Assembly (NCBI RefSeq): GCF_027352905.1
Contig: NZ_DAIEIF010000019.1
Location: 1-64,000 of the forward strand
Length of the DNA stretch: 64,000 nucleotides
Direction: 5' to 3'
From: Acidocella sp.
Lineage (GTDB): Bacteria; Pseudomonadota; Alphaproteobacteria; Acetobacterales; Acetobacteraceae
The notes under the pieces were generated by a model. The model searched no databases. It saw only the letters and a program-made list of their open reading frames with translations, and was not told where the DNA came from. The position numbers were made by a program, and so were the translations under genes. Shown piece after piece: positions 1-7,524 of this stretch (position 1 is its first letter; every line of letters begins with the position of its first letter).

Positions 1-865
1 CCTTGGCGGCGATGCGGCTGCCCATGAGGCCGGCGAAGGCGGAGGTTTGCTTGCGGTTGAAATCACCCTCCAGCCCGTGGCCGATGGCCTCATGGAGCAA
101 AATGCCGGGCCAGCCGGCGCCCAGGACCACGGGCATTTCACCGGCGGGGGCGGGGATGCTCTCAAGGTTCACGGCGGCTTGGCGGATGGCCTCATGCACG
201 GCGCCCTGCCAGTAGGCGGGGGCGATGAACGGCGCGTAAGAGGTGCGCCCGCCCGCGCCGTGGGAGCCGGACTCGCGCCGGCCGTTGTGTTCCAGCACGA
301 CGGAGATGTTGAGGCGGACCAGGGGGCGAAGGTCGGCCAGGCGGGTGGCGTCGGCGCGGATGATTTCCACCGCCTGCCATTCGCCCGCGATGCTGGCCAT
401 GACCTGGATAACGCGCGGGTCGGCCGCGCGGGCGAAGGCATCAATCTCCTGCAGCAGGGCGGCGCGGGTCGAAAACGGCATTTCGGCCAGCGGGTTCAGC
501 CCCGCGTAGAGCGCGGCGGGCGCGGCGGCGGGGCCGGCGGCGGTGAGGGAGTGTTCCTGGGATTTGGCGGCCTTGATGGTGGCGGCGGCGCGGGCCAGGG
601 CGGCATCGGTGATTTCGCCGGCATGGGCGTAGTAGCTGGCCTCGCCCAGCACCGCGCGCAGGCCGAAGCCGCGCCGGGTATCAAAACTGGCGGAACGGAT
701 GCGCCCGTCCTCCAGGCTGATGGACTCTGACTCGCGGTATTCCAGGAACAGCTCGCCGTCGTCCGCGCCGTCGGTCGCGGTGGCGATGTGGCGGGCGGCG
801 GTGTGCGGGTCCAGCCCGTCGGTGCTGTGGAAGAGGGTGGCGGCGGTGGTCAGGGCTTCGGACAA
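1..865 (-). CDS. tldD: TldD metalloprotease (3' end outside window)
   Basis: Subunit of the TldD/PmbA zinc protease pair, which acts on small peptides and modified peptides in the cytoplasm. Reading the minus strand gives a TldD-like protein with the signature HEAIGHGLEGDF. The HExxxH zinc motif spans residues 258 to 263, close to its usual place in the roughly 480-residue family. The C-terminal part lies beyond base 1. I chose a TTG start at 865 because GGAG lies 9 bases upstream and the codon sits one base after the stop of the preceding gene, implying translational coupling; an upstream in-frame TTG is possible. It is the last visible gene of a ctaA-ctaA2-tldD run. Confidence 0.85.
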   Translation of the reverse strand, partial: MSEALTTAATLFHSTDGLDPHTAARHIATATDGADDGELFLEYRESESISLEDGRIRSASFDTRRGFGLRAVLGEASYYAHAGEITDAALARAAATIKAAKSQEHSLTAAGPAAAPAALYAGLNPLAEMPFSTRAALLQEIDAFARAADPRVIQVMASIAGEWQAVEIIRADATRLADLRPLVRLNISVVLEHNGRRESGSHGAGGRTSYAPFIAPAYWQGAVHEAIRQAAVNLESIPAPAGEMPVVLGAGWPGILLHEAIGHGLEGDFNRKQTSAFAGLMGSRIAAK

Positions 866-866
866 T

Positions 867-1931
867 TCATTCTGCTCCAACAGCAAGGGATGGGCTGAGA
901 CGCGGCGCCGCGGTGGCGCCGCGCAGGCCGTGGCGGGCGAGGGTGGTGGCGCCGAAAAGCAGCACGGCGTTGAGTTCGTGGACGTAGCCCAGCTCGGGCG
1001 CGGCCAGGATAAGGGTGGCCATTCCGAGCAGGTATTGCAACGCCACCAGGGCGGCGACGATGAGAAAATTGTCACGCAGGGCGGGCGGCAGCGGGGCGCG
1101 CAGGCCGATGATGGCGGTGGCGAGCACGGTGAGCGCGGTGATGGTGGCGAGCAGGCGGTGGCAGAACTGCACGGTGGCCTGGTTGACGATGAAGTTCCAC
1201 CAGAGCGGCTGGATGGCGAGGAAGCCTTGCGGGACCCATTTTCCGTCCATGGTGGGGAAGGTGTTGAACACGCTGATGGCGTTGGTGGTGGCGACCAGCG
1301 CGCCATAAAACATGGTGAGGAGGATGAGCACGAGGCTGGCGCTGGTGAGGCGGCGCAGGGTTTGGGCGCCGGGCAGATGCGCGGGGGTTGGGGTGCGGAT
1401 GCTCAGCCCGGTCCAGAGCAGGGCGAAGAGAACCATCATGGCGGTAACCAGATGCGGCCCGGCCCAGGCGGGCGGCGGGGAGAGCACACCGGGCTGCATG
1501 CCGGTCTGCACCATATACCAGCCATAGGTGGCCTGGCCCGCGCCAGCCAGGAAGATGGCGCCGAGCCAGAGCTTGAGGCGGCGCGAGAGCTGCCCGGTGG
1601 ACCAGAAATAGATGAAGGGGATGATGAAGGTGAGCGCGATCAGCCGGCCCCAGCAGCGGTCAAGGAACATCGGCCAGAACAGCGCCTTGTAGGCGGCGAG
1701 GCTGATGGGGTGGGACTGGAAGAGCGCGGTTTTCTGGTAGAGGCCGAAGAGGTAGGACCAGTCAGCGGCGGTGAGGGGCGGGATGAAGCCGGTGATGGGC
1801 CGCCAGACCTGGATGGAGAAGCCCGCGTTGATGGTGCGCGCGTGGCCGCCGCCGATGACCATGCCGAAGATCATGCAGGCGAGCAGGATGAGCCAGTTGC
1901 CGACTTGCTTATTCGGCCGCGCGGCGCTCAT
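867..1931 (-). CDS. Second heme A synthase (COX15/CtaA) paralogue lacking the first-half active-site pair
   Basis: A 354-residue membrane protein, homologous over its whole length to the protein encoded directly upstream, with the eight-helix CtaA/COX15 layout. Three of the four heme-ligand histidines are present (H160 in helix 4, H258 in FCHRLLA, H318 in VHELNAV). The first-half motif W-P-E-Y-x-H-R-x-W-G-R reads W-P-M-F-L-D-R-C-W-G-R here, so the conserved Glu and His are Met88 and Asp91. The ATG overlaps the upstream stop by four bases (ATGA), so the two are coupled. It may be a non-catalytic partner or a changed enzyme. The frame is open throughout, so it is not an obvious pseudogene. Confidence 0.8.
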   Translation of the reverse strand: MSAARPNKQVGNWLILLACMIFGMVIGGGHARTINAGFSIQVWRPITGFIPPLTAADWSYLFGLYQKTALFQSHPISLAAYKALFWPMFLDRCWGRLIALTFIIPFIYFWSTGQLSRRLKLWLGAIFLAGAGQATYGWYMVQTGMQPGVLSPPPAWAGPHLVTAMMVLFALLWTGLSIRTPTPAHLPGAQTLRRLTSASLVLILLTMFYGALVATTNAISVFNTFPTMDGKWVPQGFLAIQPLWWNFIVNQATVQFCHRLLATITALTVLATAIIGLRAPLPPALRDNFLIVAALVALQYLLGMATLILAAPELGYVHELNAVLLFGATTLARHGLRGATAAPRLSPSLAVGAE

Positions 1932-2998
1932 GCGGTGGCGCCGCGCAGGCGGTGCAGCAGCAGGATGCAGGCGGTGAGGAGGAGCACCGCGTTCATCTGG
2001 TGGGCGACGCCGAGATCATAGCGCCCGGAGACGAGGGCGGTGACGCCCAGGGCGAATTGCAGCAGCACCAGCCCGCCAATGGCGAGGGCGGTGTCGCGCA
2101 CCGGGGCGGGGGCCTCCCCGCGCAGGGCGCGCACGGCGAGGGTGAGCAGGGCCAGCGTGGCCAGAACGGCGAGAAGCTGATGGCCGAAAATGATGGCGGC
2201 GGGGCTGTTCAGCACACCGGTTCCCGGCCAGCCGGGCGGCGGCGCGCCGGTGCCGATATTCCGCGCCAGGCTGAAATCCGCGATGCCATGAATGCCGGAG
2301 ACCATGGTGCCGCCCCACATCGCCAGCAACAGCAAGGCGAAGGCGGCCAGGGTATGGCGGCGCAGCCCGCGCAGGCCGGGATAGCGCGGCGCCTCGGGAG
2401 CGCGCACCACCAGCGCCGTCCACAGGACCGCGCCGAACAGGAACATGGCGGCGAAGAAATGCAGGGAAAGCCGCCAGCCCTGCACCGCCACGGACTCCGG
2501 CCGGAAGCCGGAGGCGACCATGAACCAGCCGATGAAGCCTTGCAGGCCGCCCAGGCAGAAAAGCAGCGCCAGCCATGGGATCAACCGTTTCTCGATCCGC
2601 CCGGAGAGGGCGAAGACGATGAGCGGCACCAGCAGGACCGCGCCCATCAGCCGCCCCCAGAGCCGGTGGATATATTCCGGCCAGAAGAGCTGCTTGAATC
2701 CGGCGAGGTCCATGCCCGGATGGAGAAGCTGGTATTGCGGAATGGTCTGGTAAAGCGCGAAGACCTTGTTCCAGGCCTCCTGGGAGAGCGGCGGCAGCAC
2801 GCCGATGATCGGCTCCCATTTCATGATCGAGAGGCCGGAGCCGGAATCGCGGGTATAGCCGCCAATTCCCACCATGACCCAGATCATGAAGGCGAGCAGC
2901 AGCAGCCAGTTGGAAACCAGGCGGCGGTTGGCCGGGCTGGCCGCGCCCTCGGCGGGGCGGATCGGGGCGAAGGGACGGGCGGCGGACGGGCTGGGCAC
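1928..2998 (-). CDS. ctaA: Heme A synthase (COX15/CtaA)
   Basis: Oxidises the C8 methyl of heme O to the formyl group of heme A for aa3-type cytochrome oxidase, in the cytoplasmic membrane. The 356 residues include the N-terminal GGYTRDSGSGLS loop, the active-site motif WPEYIHRLWGR (E108, H111), H180 in helix 4, H273 in FGHQLLAV and H333 in AHQMNAV, i.e. the full set of one Glu and four His. The GTG start at 2998 is preceded by AAGGAG with a 7-base gap. It heads a coupled run with a degenerate paralogue and tldD. Confidence 0.92.
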   Translation of the reverse strand: MPSPSAARPFAPIRPAEGAASPANRRLVSNWLLLLAFMIWVMVGIGGYTRDSGSGLSIMKWEPIIGVLPPLSQEAWNKVFALYQTIPQYQLLHPGMDLAGFKQLFWPEYIHRLWGRLMGAVLLVPLIVFALSGRIEKRLIPWLALLFCLGGLQGFIGWFMVASGFRPESVAVQGWRLSLHFFAAMFLFGAVLWTALVVRAPEAPRYPGLRGLRRHTLAAFALLLLAMWGGTMVSGIHGIADFSLARNIGTGAPPPGWPGTGVLNSPAAIIFGHQLLAVLATLALLTLAVRALRGEAPAPVRDTALAIGGLVLLQFALGVTALVSGRYDLGVAHQMNAVLLLTACILLLHRLRGATA

Positions 2999-3078
2999 GG
3001 ATGGGCTCCTTCAGGCTCTGCCGCCAAAATTACCCCCGCGCGGCGGACTCCGCCAGGGCCGCGGCGGAATGGCTGGCC

Positions 3079-3558
3079 TCAATAGGGCACCCGCTCCGCC
3101 CGGTCCAACCATGCCTGGTAGGAGGCCCGCGCCTCCTCGACGAATTCGGCGAGCTGGATGGCGGGGGTGGCGCGCGCCTCCGGCGGCTTCGCCAGTTCGC
3201 GGTAGAATTGCTGGTCGTCGAAGCCGATCCGCTCGGCATCCTCAGGCGCGCAGGCGTAATAGACCTTGCCGATCCGCGCCCAGAAAATCGCCGACATACA
3301 CATCGGGCAGGGCATGCCGTTCACGTAGATTTCCGTGCCGGAGAGGTCGAAATCGCCCTCATTGCGGGCGGCGTCGCGGATGGCGGTGACTTCCGCGTGG
3401 GCGGTGGGATCGAGGCTGGAGAGGACGCGGTTATGCCCCTCCCCCACCACGCGGCCATCGCGGACGATGACGGCTCCGAACGGGCCGCCATGGCCGCCCG
3501 CCACACCCTGCCGCGCCAGCGCGATGGCGCGGCGCATGAACGCCTCGTGCCCGCTCAT
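3079..3558 (-). CDS. guaD: Guanine deaminase-type nucleoside deaminase
   Basis: Zinc hydrolase of the cytidine/deoxycytidylate deaminase fold, expected to convert guanine to xanthine. It has the HAE (THAEVTAI) and PCPMC zinc motifs, and the GFDD stretch and C-terminal QAW segment resemble Bacillus GuaD rather than TadA. Length is 159 residues with the start at 3558, where AGGAG lies 7 bases upstream; an ATG six bases earlier sits too close to that site. folE follows closely upstream on the same strand. A different purine or cytosine substrate cannot be excluded. Confidence 0.85.
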   Translation of the reverse strand: MSGHEAFMRRAIALARQGVAGGHGGPFGAVIVRDGRVVGEGHNRVLSSLDPTAHAEVTAIRDAARNEGDFDLSGTEIYVNGMPCPMCMSAIFWARIGKVYYACAPEDAERIGFDDQQFYRELAKPPEARATPAIQLAEFVEEARASYQAWLDRAERVPY

Positions 3559-3568
3559 TCCCATTCTC

Positions 3569-4216
3569 CTATTCCGCCGTGCAGCTCCGGCTCTGAATCA
3601 TCGCGAAAAACTCCCGCCGGGTGGACGGATTCTCCCGGAACTCGCCCAGCATATGGCTGGTGACCATGCCCACCCCCGGCTTGTGCACGCCGCGGGTGGA
3701 GATGCATTGATGATTGGCCTCGATCACCACCGCCACGCCGCGCGGCTGAAGCACGTGTTGGATGGCGTTGGCGATCTGCGCCGTCATCTTCTCCTGGATC
3801 TGGAAGCGCTTGGCATAGGCGTCCACCACCCGGGCGAGCTTGGAGATGCCCACGACCCGCTTGCCCGGCAGATAGGCGACATGCGCCCGGCCGATGATGG
3901 GGACCATGTGATGCTCGCAATGGCTCTCCAGCCGGATGTCCCGGAGCAGGACGATCTCATCGTAATCCTCGATCTCCTCGAAGGTGCGGGAGAGCAGGGC
4001 GACAGGGTCCTCCGCGTAGCCGCGGAAGAACTCCTCATAGGCCTTCACCACCCGGCGGGGCGTGTCCCGCAGTCCCTCGCGCGCCGGATCCTCCCCCGCC
4101 CAAAGCAAGAGGGTGCGCACCGCCGCCTCCGCCTCCGCGCGGCTGGGCCGCGCCGGGCCTTGCCGGGACGGGGTTTGGGAAATGGCGGGCGAATCGCTGG
4201 TCAAATTATGCTCCAT
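3569..4216 (-). CDS. folE: GTP cyclohydrolase I
   Basis: Opens GTP to 7,8-dihydroneopterin triphosphate, the first step of folate (and queuosine) synthesis; cytosolic decamer. The 215 residues contain the zinc and active-site signature C-E-H-H ([17 protein letters not shown]), the VVGISKLAR segment and HQCISTRGV with the second zinc Cys. The family is usually 180 to 220 residues, so this is complete. The Shine-Dalgarno sequence before the ATG is weak. guaD lies 10 bases downstream and apaG 30 bases upstream on the same strand. Confidence 0.95.
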   Translation of the reverse strand: MEHNLTSDSPAISQTPSRQGPARPSRAEAEAAVRTLLLWAGEDPAREGLRDTPRRVVKAYEEFFRGYAEDPVALLSRTFEEIEDYDEIVLLRDIRLESHCEHHMVPIIGRAHVAYLPGKRVVGISKLARVVDAYAKRFQIQEKMTAQIANAIQHVLQPRGVAVVIEANHQCISTRGVHKPGVGMVTSHMLGEFRENPSTRREFFAMIQSRSCTAE

Positions 4217-4246
4217 AGGGACGAGGGGCGGCTCCTTCGCCGGATT

Positions 4247-4651
4247 TCAATGCAACCGGCTGTTCTGGTGCGGGCTGTCGAGGCTGAAGGCGGGCACCGC
4301 CACGTCGAACCCCATGCCTGAGGGCACCAGACGCATGTGATAGGCCCCGGCCATGAACCCGGTGGGGGTGGGAAGCGGCACGCCGGAGGTGTATTCGAAA
4401 TGCTCGCCCGGCCCCAGCACCGGCTGCTCGCCCACCACCCCCTCGCCATGCACGCGCCGCACCTGCCCGGCGGCATCGGTGATGTGCCAGGTGCGTTTGA
4501 GCAGCTGCACCGTCTCCACGCCCTGGTTGATGATGGTGATGTGGTAGGCCCAGAAGTAACGGTCATGCTCCGGCTGGGATTGCTCGGCCAGATAGGCGAC
4601 GCGTACCCGCACGGTGATGTCGTTCGTCGTCGCCTCGAAGCCGGGTTCCAT
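4247..4651 (-). CDS. apaG: ApaG family protein
   Basis: Small beta-sandwich protein of 134 residues, full length for the family, linked in enteric bacteria to cobalt resistance and Ap4A metabolism; the molecular role is unclear. Supporting segments are the N-terminal TTNDITVRVRVAYL, then FWAYHITIINQG, RTWHITDAAG and the glycine-rich YTSGVPLPTPTGFMAGAYH, all in the usual order. It is transcribed towards folE and is divergent from the TPR lipoprotein gene, with a shared 91-base intergenic region. Confidence 0.93.
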   Translation of the reverse strand: MEPGFEATTNDITVRVRVAYLAEQSQPEHDRYFWAYHITIINQGVETVQLLKRTWHITDAAGQVRRVHGEGVVGEQPVLGPGEHFEYTSGVPLPTPTGFMAGAYHMRLVPSGMGFDVAVPAFSLDSPHQNSRLH

Positions 4652-4742
4652 GGGGAAAGCCTATCCCAGCCGCGCCGGCTCGACAAGAAATCAGGGCCAA
4701 GAGGTTTTTTGCCGCGTCACGGCGCGGCTGCTACAGGAGGGC

Positions 4743-6473
4743 ATGCCTATCTTCCTCCCGCCCGGCCGCGCCGCGCTTGCCGCCTGCATCCTGCTTTCCG
4801 CTTGCGCCGCGACCCCTGGGGATGGCCCCTCCGCCTCTGCCTCCTCCAACGCCCCCGAACGGGCCGCCACCATCACGGCGCCGGACCCGGCCTATGGCGC
4901 GTTCCTCGCGGCGCGCTACGCGGATGCCATCGGCGACCCGGCCAGCGCCGCCAAATTCTACACCACCGCCCTTAAATACGTGCCCAAGAAACGTGAATTG
5001 CTGCAAGAGGGGTTCCTGGCCAGCGTGCTGGCCGGCAGCCCGGAAGCGGCGCGGCTGGCGCCGCTCCTGCCTGGCAACGCCCTCGCCATTCTCGTGCGCG
5101 GGGACGAGGCGGCGCTGCGGGGCGATTACGCCACCGCGGCGCGGTTCTTCGCCACCCTGCCGGAGGATCAGCTTTCCATGCTGATCAAGCCCTTGCTCAT
5201 CGCCTGGACCCAGCTCGGCCAGGGCAATGAGCAGGCGGCGCTGAACACGCTCGGCCCCTCCTTCAATAATGATGCGTTCGGCATCGTCTATGTGCTCAAC
5301 GCGGCGCTGATCGCCGATGCGGCGGGCGACACCAAGAGCGCCGCCCAGCTCTACGGGGCAATCTCCGACGCCTCCGCCAATCTGCGGCTGGCCGAGATTC
5401 TCGCCAGCTGGTACGCCCGCCAGGGCCAGCCGGACCAGGCGCGGCTGGTGCTGGAGGCGCTGATGGAGGCGCATCCGGACCTTGCCATCGCCCGCCCCCA
5501 GCTTGAGGCGCACATGGCGAGGCCGGTCATCTCCACGCCCGAGCAGGGGCTGGCGGAGGCCTATCTCACCCTGGCGGCCTCGCTCTCCCAGCCGCAGGCG
5601 GTGTTTCTGCGCACCGTGTTCCTGCGCTTCGCCCTGGAATTGCGCCCGGACCTCTCCGCCGCGCGGCTCATCCTCGCCAGCACCCAGATCAACGCCGCCG
5701 ATCCCTCGTACACACCCAGCAAGGTGGAGATGCGCAACGCCCTCGCCACGCTGACGCCCATCCCCCCCGGGGACCCGCTCTACGCGCCGGCGGCGGTGCA
5801 GGAGGCCAATCTGCTCAACAGCCTGGGCGAGCCGGACCAGGCCGAGGCGCTGCTGGACAGGCTGCTCGCGACCTATCCGGACGATGCCGGGCTGCTGGCC
5901 CTGGCAGGAGATATCCGCCGCACCTCCGGCGCATGCCGGCAGGCCCTGCCTTATTACCAAAAGGCCATCGCGGCGGTGGGCGAGCCGCCGCCACCCACCG
6001 CCTGGCCGCTGTTTTTCGACCGAGGCATCTGCGAGGATGAGACCGGTAACTGGGCGGCGGCGGAGCCGGATATCGAAACGGCGCTAAAGCTCTCGCCCAG
6101 CCAGCCTTACGTGCTGAATTACCTCGCTTATAGCTGGGCGCTGCGGGATGAAAACCTGCCTCAGGCCCAGGCGATGCTGACCAAGGCGGTGGCATTGGAC
6201 CCCAATGATGGGGCGGTGCTGGATTCCCTGGGGTTCGTCGAGCTGAAGCTGGGCAATACCAACAAGGCGCTGGCCCTGCTCATCCAGGCGGTTCAGCTTT
6301 CCCCCGACGATCCGGAGGTCAACGCCCATCTGGGCGACGCGTTCTGGCAGGCGGGTCAGCCTTTGCAGGCGGCGTATCAATGGGGCCGGGCGCTCAACCT
6401 TCATCCGGACGCGAAGCTCGCCGCCGCGCTGCGGGAAAAACTCGCCACGCATTTCGGCGGGCCGGCCTCGTGA
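4743..6473 (+). CDS. Tetratricopeptide-repeat lipoprotein
   Basis: A 576-residue TPR protein. The N-terminus is a short hydrophobic signal ending in the lipobox L-S-A-C (Cys21), so it is probably anchored to a membrane from the periplasmic side. Multiple degenerate 34-residue TPR units follow; the clearest are near the C-terminus (for example around [20 protein letters not shown] and [14 protein letters not shown]), of the type found before ispE in many alphaproteobacteria. I took the ATG at 4743 because AGGAGG stands two bases before it; a longer frame starting at 4614 would overlap apaG. Its stop overlaps the ispE start (GTGA), so the genes are coupled. Substrate or partner is unknown. Confidence 0.85.
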   Translation: MPIFLPPGRAALAACILLSACAATPGDGPSASASSNAPERAATITAPDPAYGAFLAARYADAIGDPASAAKFYTTALKYVPKKRELLQEGFLASVLAGSPEAARLAPLLPGNALAILVRGDEAALRGDYATAARFFATLPEDQLSMLIKPLLIAWTQLGQGNEQAALNTLGPSFNNDAFGIVYVLNAALIADAAGDTKSAAQLYGAISDASANLRLAEILASWYARQGQPDQARLVLEALMEAHPDLAIARPQLEAHMARPVISTPEQGLAEAYLTLAASLSQPQAVFLRTVFLRFALELRPDLSAARLILASTQINAADPSYTPSKVEMRNALATLTPIPPGDPLYAPAAVQEANLLNSLGEPDQAEALLDRLLATYPDDAGLLALAGDIRRTSGACRQALPYYQKAIAAVGEPPPPTAWPLFFDRGICEDETGNWAAAEPDIETALKLSPSQPYVLNYLAYSWALRDENLPQAQAMLTKAVALDPNDGAVLDSLGFVELKLGNTNKALALLIQAVQLSPDDPEVNAHLGDAFWQAGQPLQAAYQWGRALNLHPDAKLAAALREKLATHFGGPAS

Positions 6474-7321
6474 GGCTGGCCAGCTTCGCCCCCGCCAAGG
6501 TCAATCTCTATCTCCACGTCACCGGCAAACGGGCGGATGGCTACCATCTGCTAGACAGCCTCGCCGTGTTTCCGGCGGTGGGCGACCGGGTGGAGGCGGA
6601 GGCGGCGGCGGAATTATCGCTCGATCTCGGCGGCCCCTTCGGCGCGGCGCTGCGGGGCGAGACGGATAATCTGCTGCTGCGGGCGGCGCGCGCCCTGGCG
6701 CCCGGGCGGGGCGCGGCGCTGCGCCTGGAAAAGAACCTGCCGGTGGCCTCCGGCATTGGCGGCGGCTCGGCGGATGCGGCGGCGGCGCTCCGGGTCCTGA
6801 GCCGCCTCTGGGGGGTGAACGCGGCGGATCTGCCCCGCCTCGCCCTGGGGCTGGGGGCGGATGTGCCGGTATGCCTGCGCCGCGCGCCGGCGCGGATGCA
6901 GGGGATCGGCGAATTGCTGGCGCCAGCACCCCGCCTGCCCGAATTCGGCATATTGCTCGCCAATCCCGGCGTGGCCGTGTCGACCCCCGCCGTGTTCAAG
7001 GCCCGTACCGGCGGCGATTCATCACCCGCGCCGCTGCCCCCGCTCTGGCCGGACGCCACCGCCATGGCCCAAGACCTCGCCCGTTGCCGCAATGATCTCC
7101 AGGCCGCCGCCATCGGCCTGCAACCCGTCATCGGTACGGTGCTGGCCGCGCTCGCCGCCCTGCCCGGCGCGCTCCTGGCGCGGATGAGCGGCTCGGGCGC
7201 GACCTGCTTCGCCCTGTTCACCACGCCAGGGGAGGCGCGCGCCGCCGCCGCCAGGCTCAACCCGGCCGCCTGGTGGCGCTGGGGCGGGGGGCTTTACCAT
7301 CCGCCCCCGGACGGCATATGA
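6470..7321 (+). CDS. ispE: 4-diphosphocytidyl-2-C-methyl-D-erythritol kinase
   Basis: ATP-dependent GHMP kinase of the MEP isoprenoid pathway. The protein has 283 residues: [11 protein letters not shown] at the N-terminus (catalytic Lys region), the GHMP ATP loop [17 protein letters not shown] near residue 95, LGADVPVCL, and a C-terminal [12 protein letters not shown] motif. The GTG start at 6470 overlaps the TPR-gene stop by four bases. The MEP pathway fits an alphaproteobacterium that also carries the hopanoid gene hpnK. Confidence 0.95.
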   Translation: MRLASFAPAKVNLYLHVTGKRADGYHLLDSLAVFPAVGDRVEAEAAAELSLDLGGPFGAALRGETDNLLLRAARALAPGRGAALRLEKNLPVASGIGGGSADAAAALRVLSRLWGVNAADLPRLALGLGADVPVCLRRAPARMQGIGELLAPAPRLPEFGILLANPGVAVSTPAVFKARTGGDSSPAPLPPLWPDATAMAQDLARCRNDLQAAAIGLQPVIGTVLAALAALPGALLARMSGSGATCFALFTTPGEARAAAARLNPAAWWRWGGGLYHPPPDGI

Positions 7322-7335
7322 GACACCCGGCCCGG

Positions 7336-7410
7336 TGGGACGTCGCCAAGCGGTAAGGCAGCGGATTTTGATTCCGCCATGCGGAGGTTCGAATCCTCCC
7401 GTCCCAGCCA
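7336..7410 (+). tRNA. tRNA-Gln (anticodon TTG)
   Basis: A complete cloverleaf: the acceptor stem TGGGACG (7336-7342) pairs with CGTCCCA (7400-7406), with discriminator G and an encoded CCA to 7410. The anticodon stem GCGGA/TCCGC encloses the loop TT-TTG-AT (anticodon 7368-7370), and the T arm carries GGTTCGAATCC. The aromatic-catabolism block begins directly downstream. I saw no repeat of the tRNA 3' end elsewhere in the window. Confidence 0.95.
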
Positions 7411-7484
7411 GATTTTCCGCAACGTATTGACCCTGCGGATGACGCGGCCCAAACTACCCGGCAAACAGGAGGGAGGTTGCGCTT

Positions 7485-7510
7485 CTAGGGCGTTTTCACA
7501 AACGCCTTGG
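7485..7510 (+). promoter_or_regulatory. Hairpin in leader of the acyl-CoA synthetase operon
   Basis: GGCGTTT (7489-7495) and AAACGCC (7500-7506) form a perfect 7-bp stem with a TCAC loop; with wobble pairs the stem extends to 11 bp (7485-7510). It ends next to the only plausible ribosome site (GGAG, 7509-7512) of the following gene, so it could hide that site or act as an attenuator. No T-tract follows, so a simple terminator is less likely. Confidence 0.4.
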
Positions 7511-7524
7511 AGAAACGATCCAAA

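Noticed and set aside
699-2021. 440-codon plus-strand frame over the heme A synthase genes
   Set aside because: Antisense shadow; the minus strand encodes well-conserved membrane proteins with correct helices and His ligands.
4614-4742. Upstream extension of the TPR lipoprotein
   Set aside because: It would overlap apaG and place the signal peptide 43 residues inside the protein; the ATG at 4743 has an ideal ribosome site.
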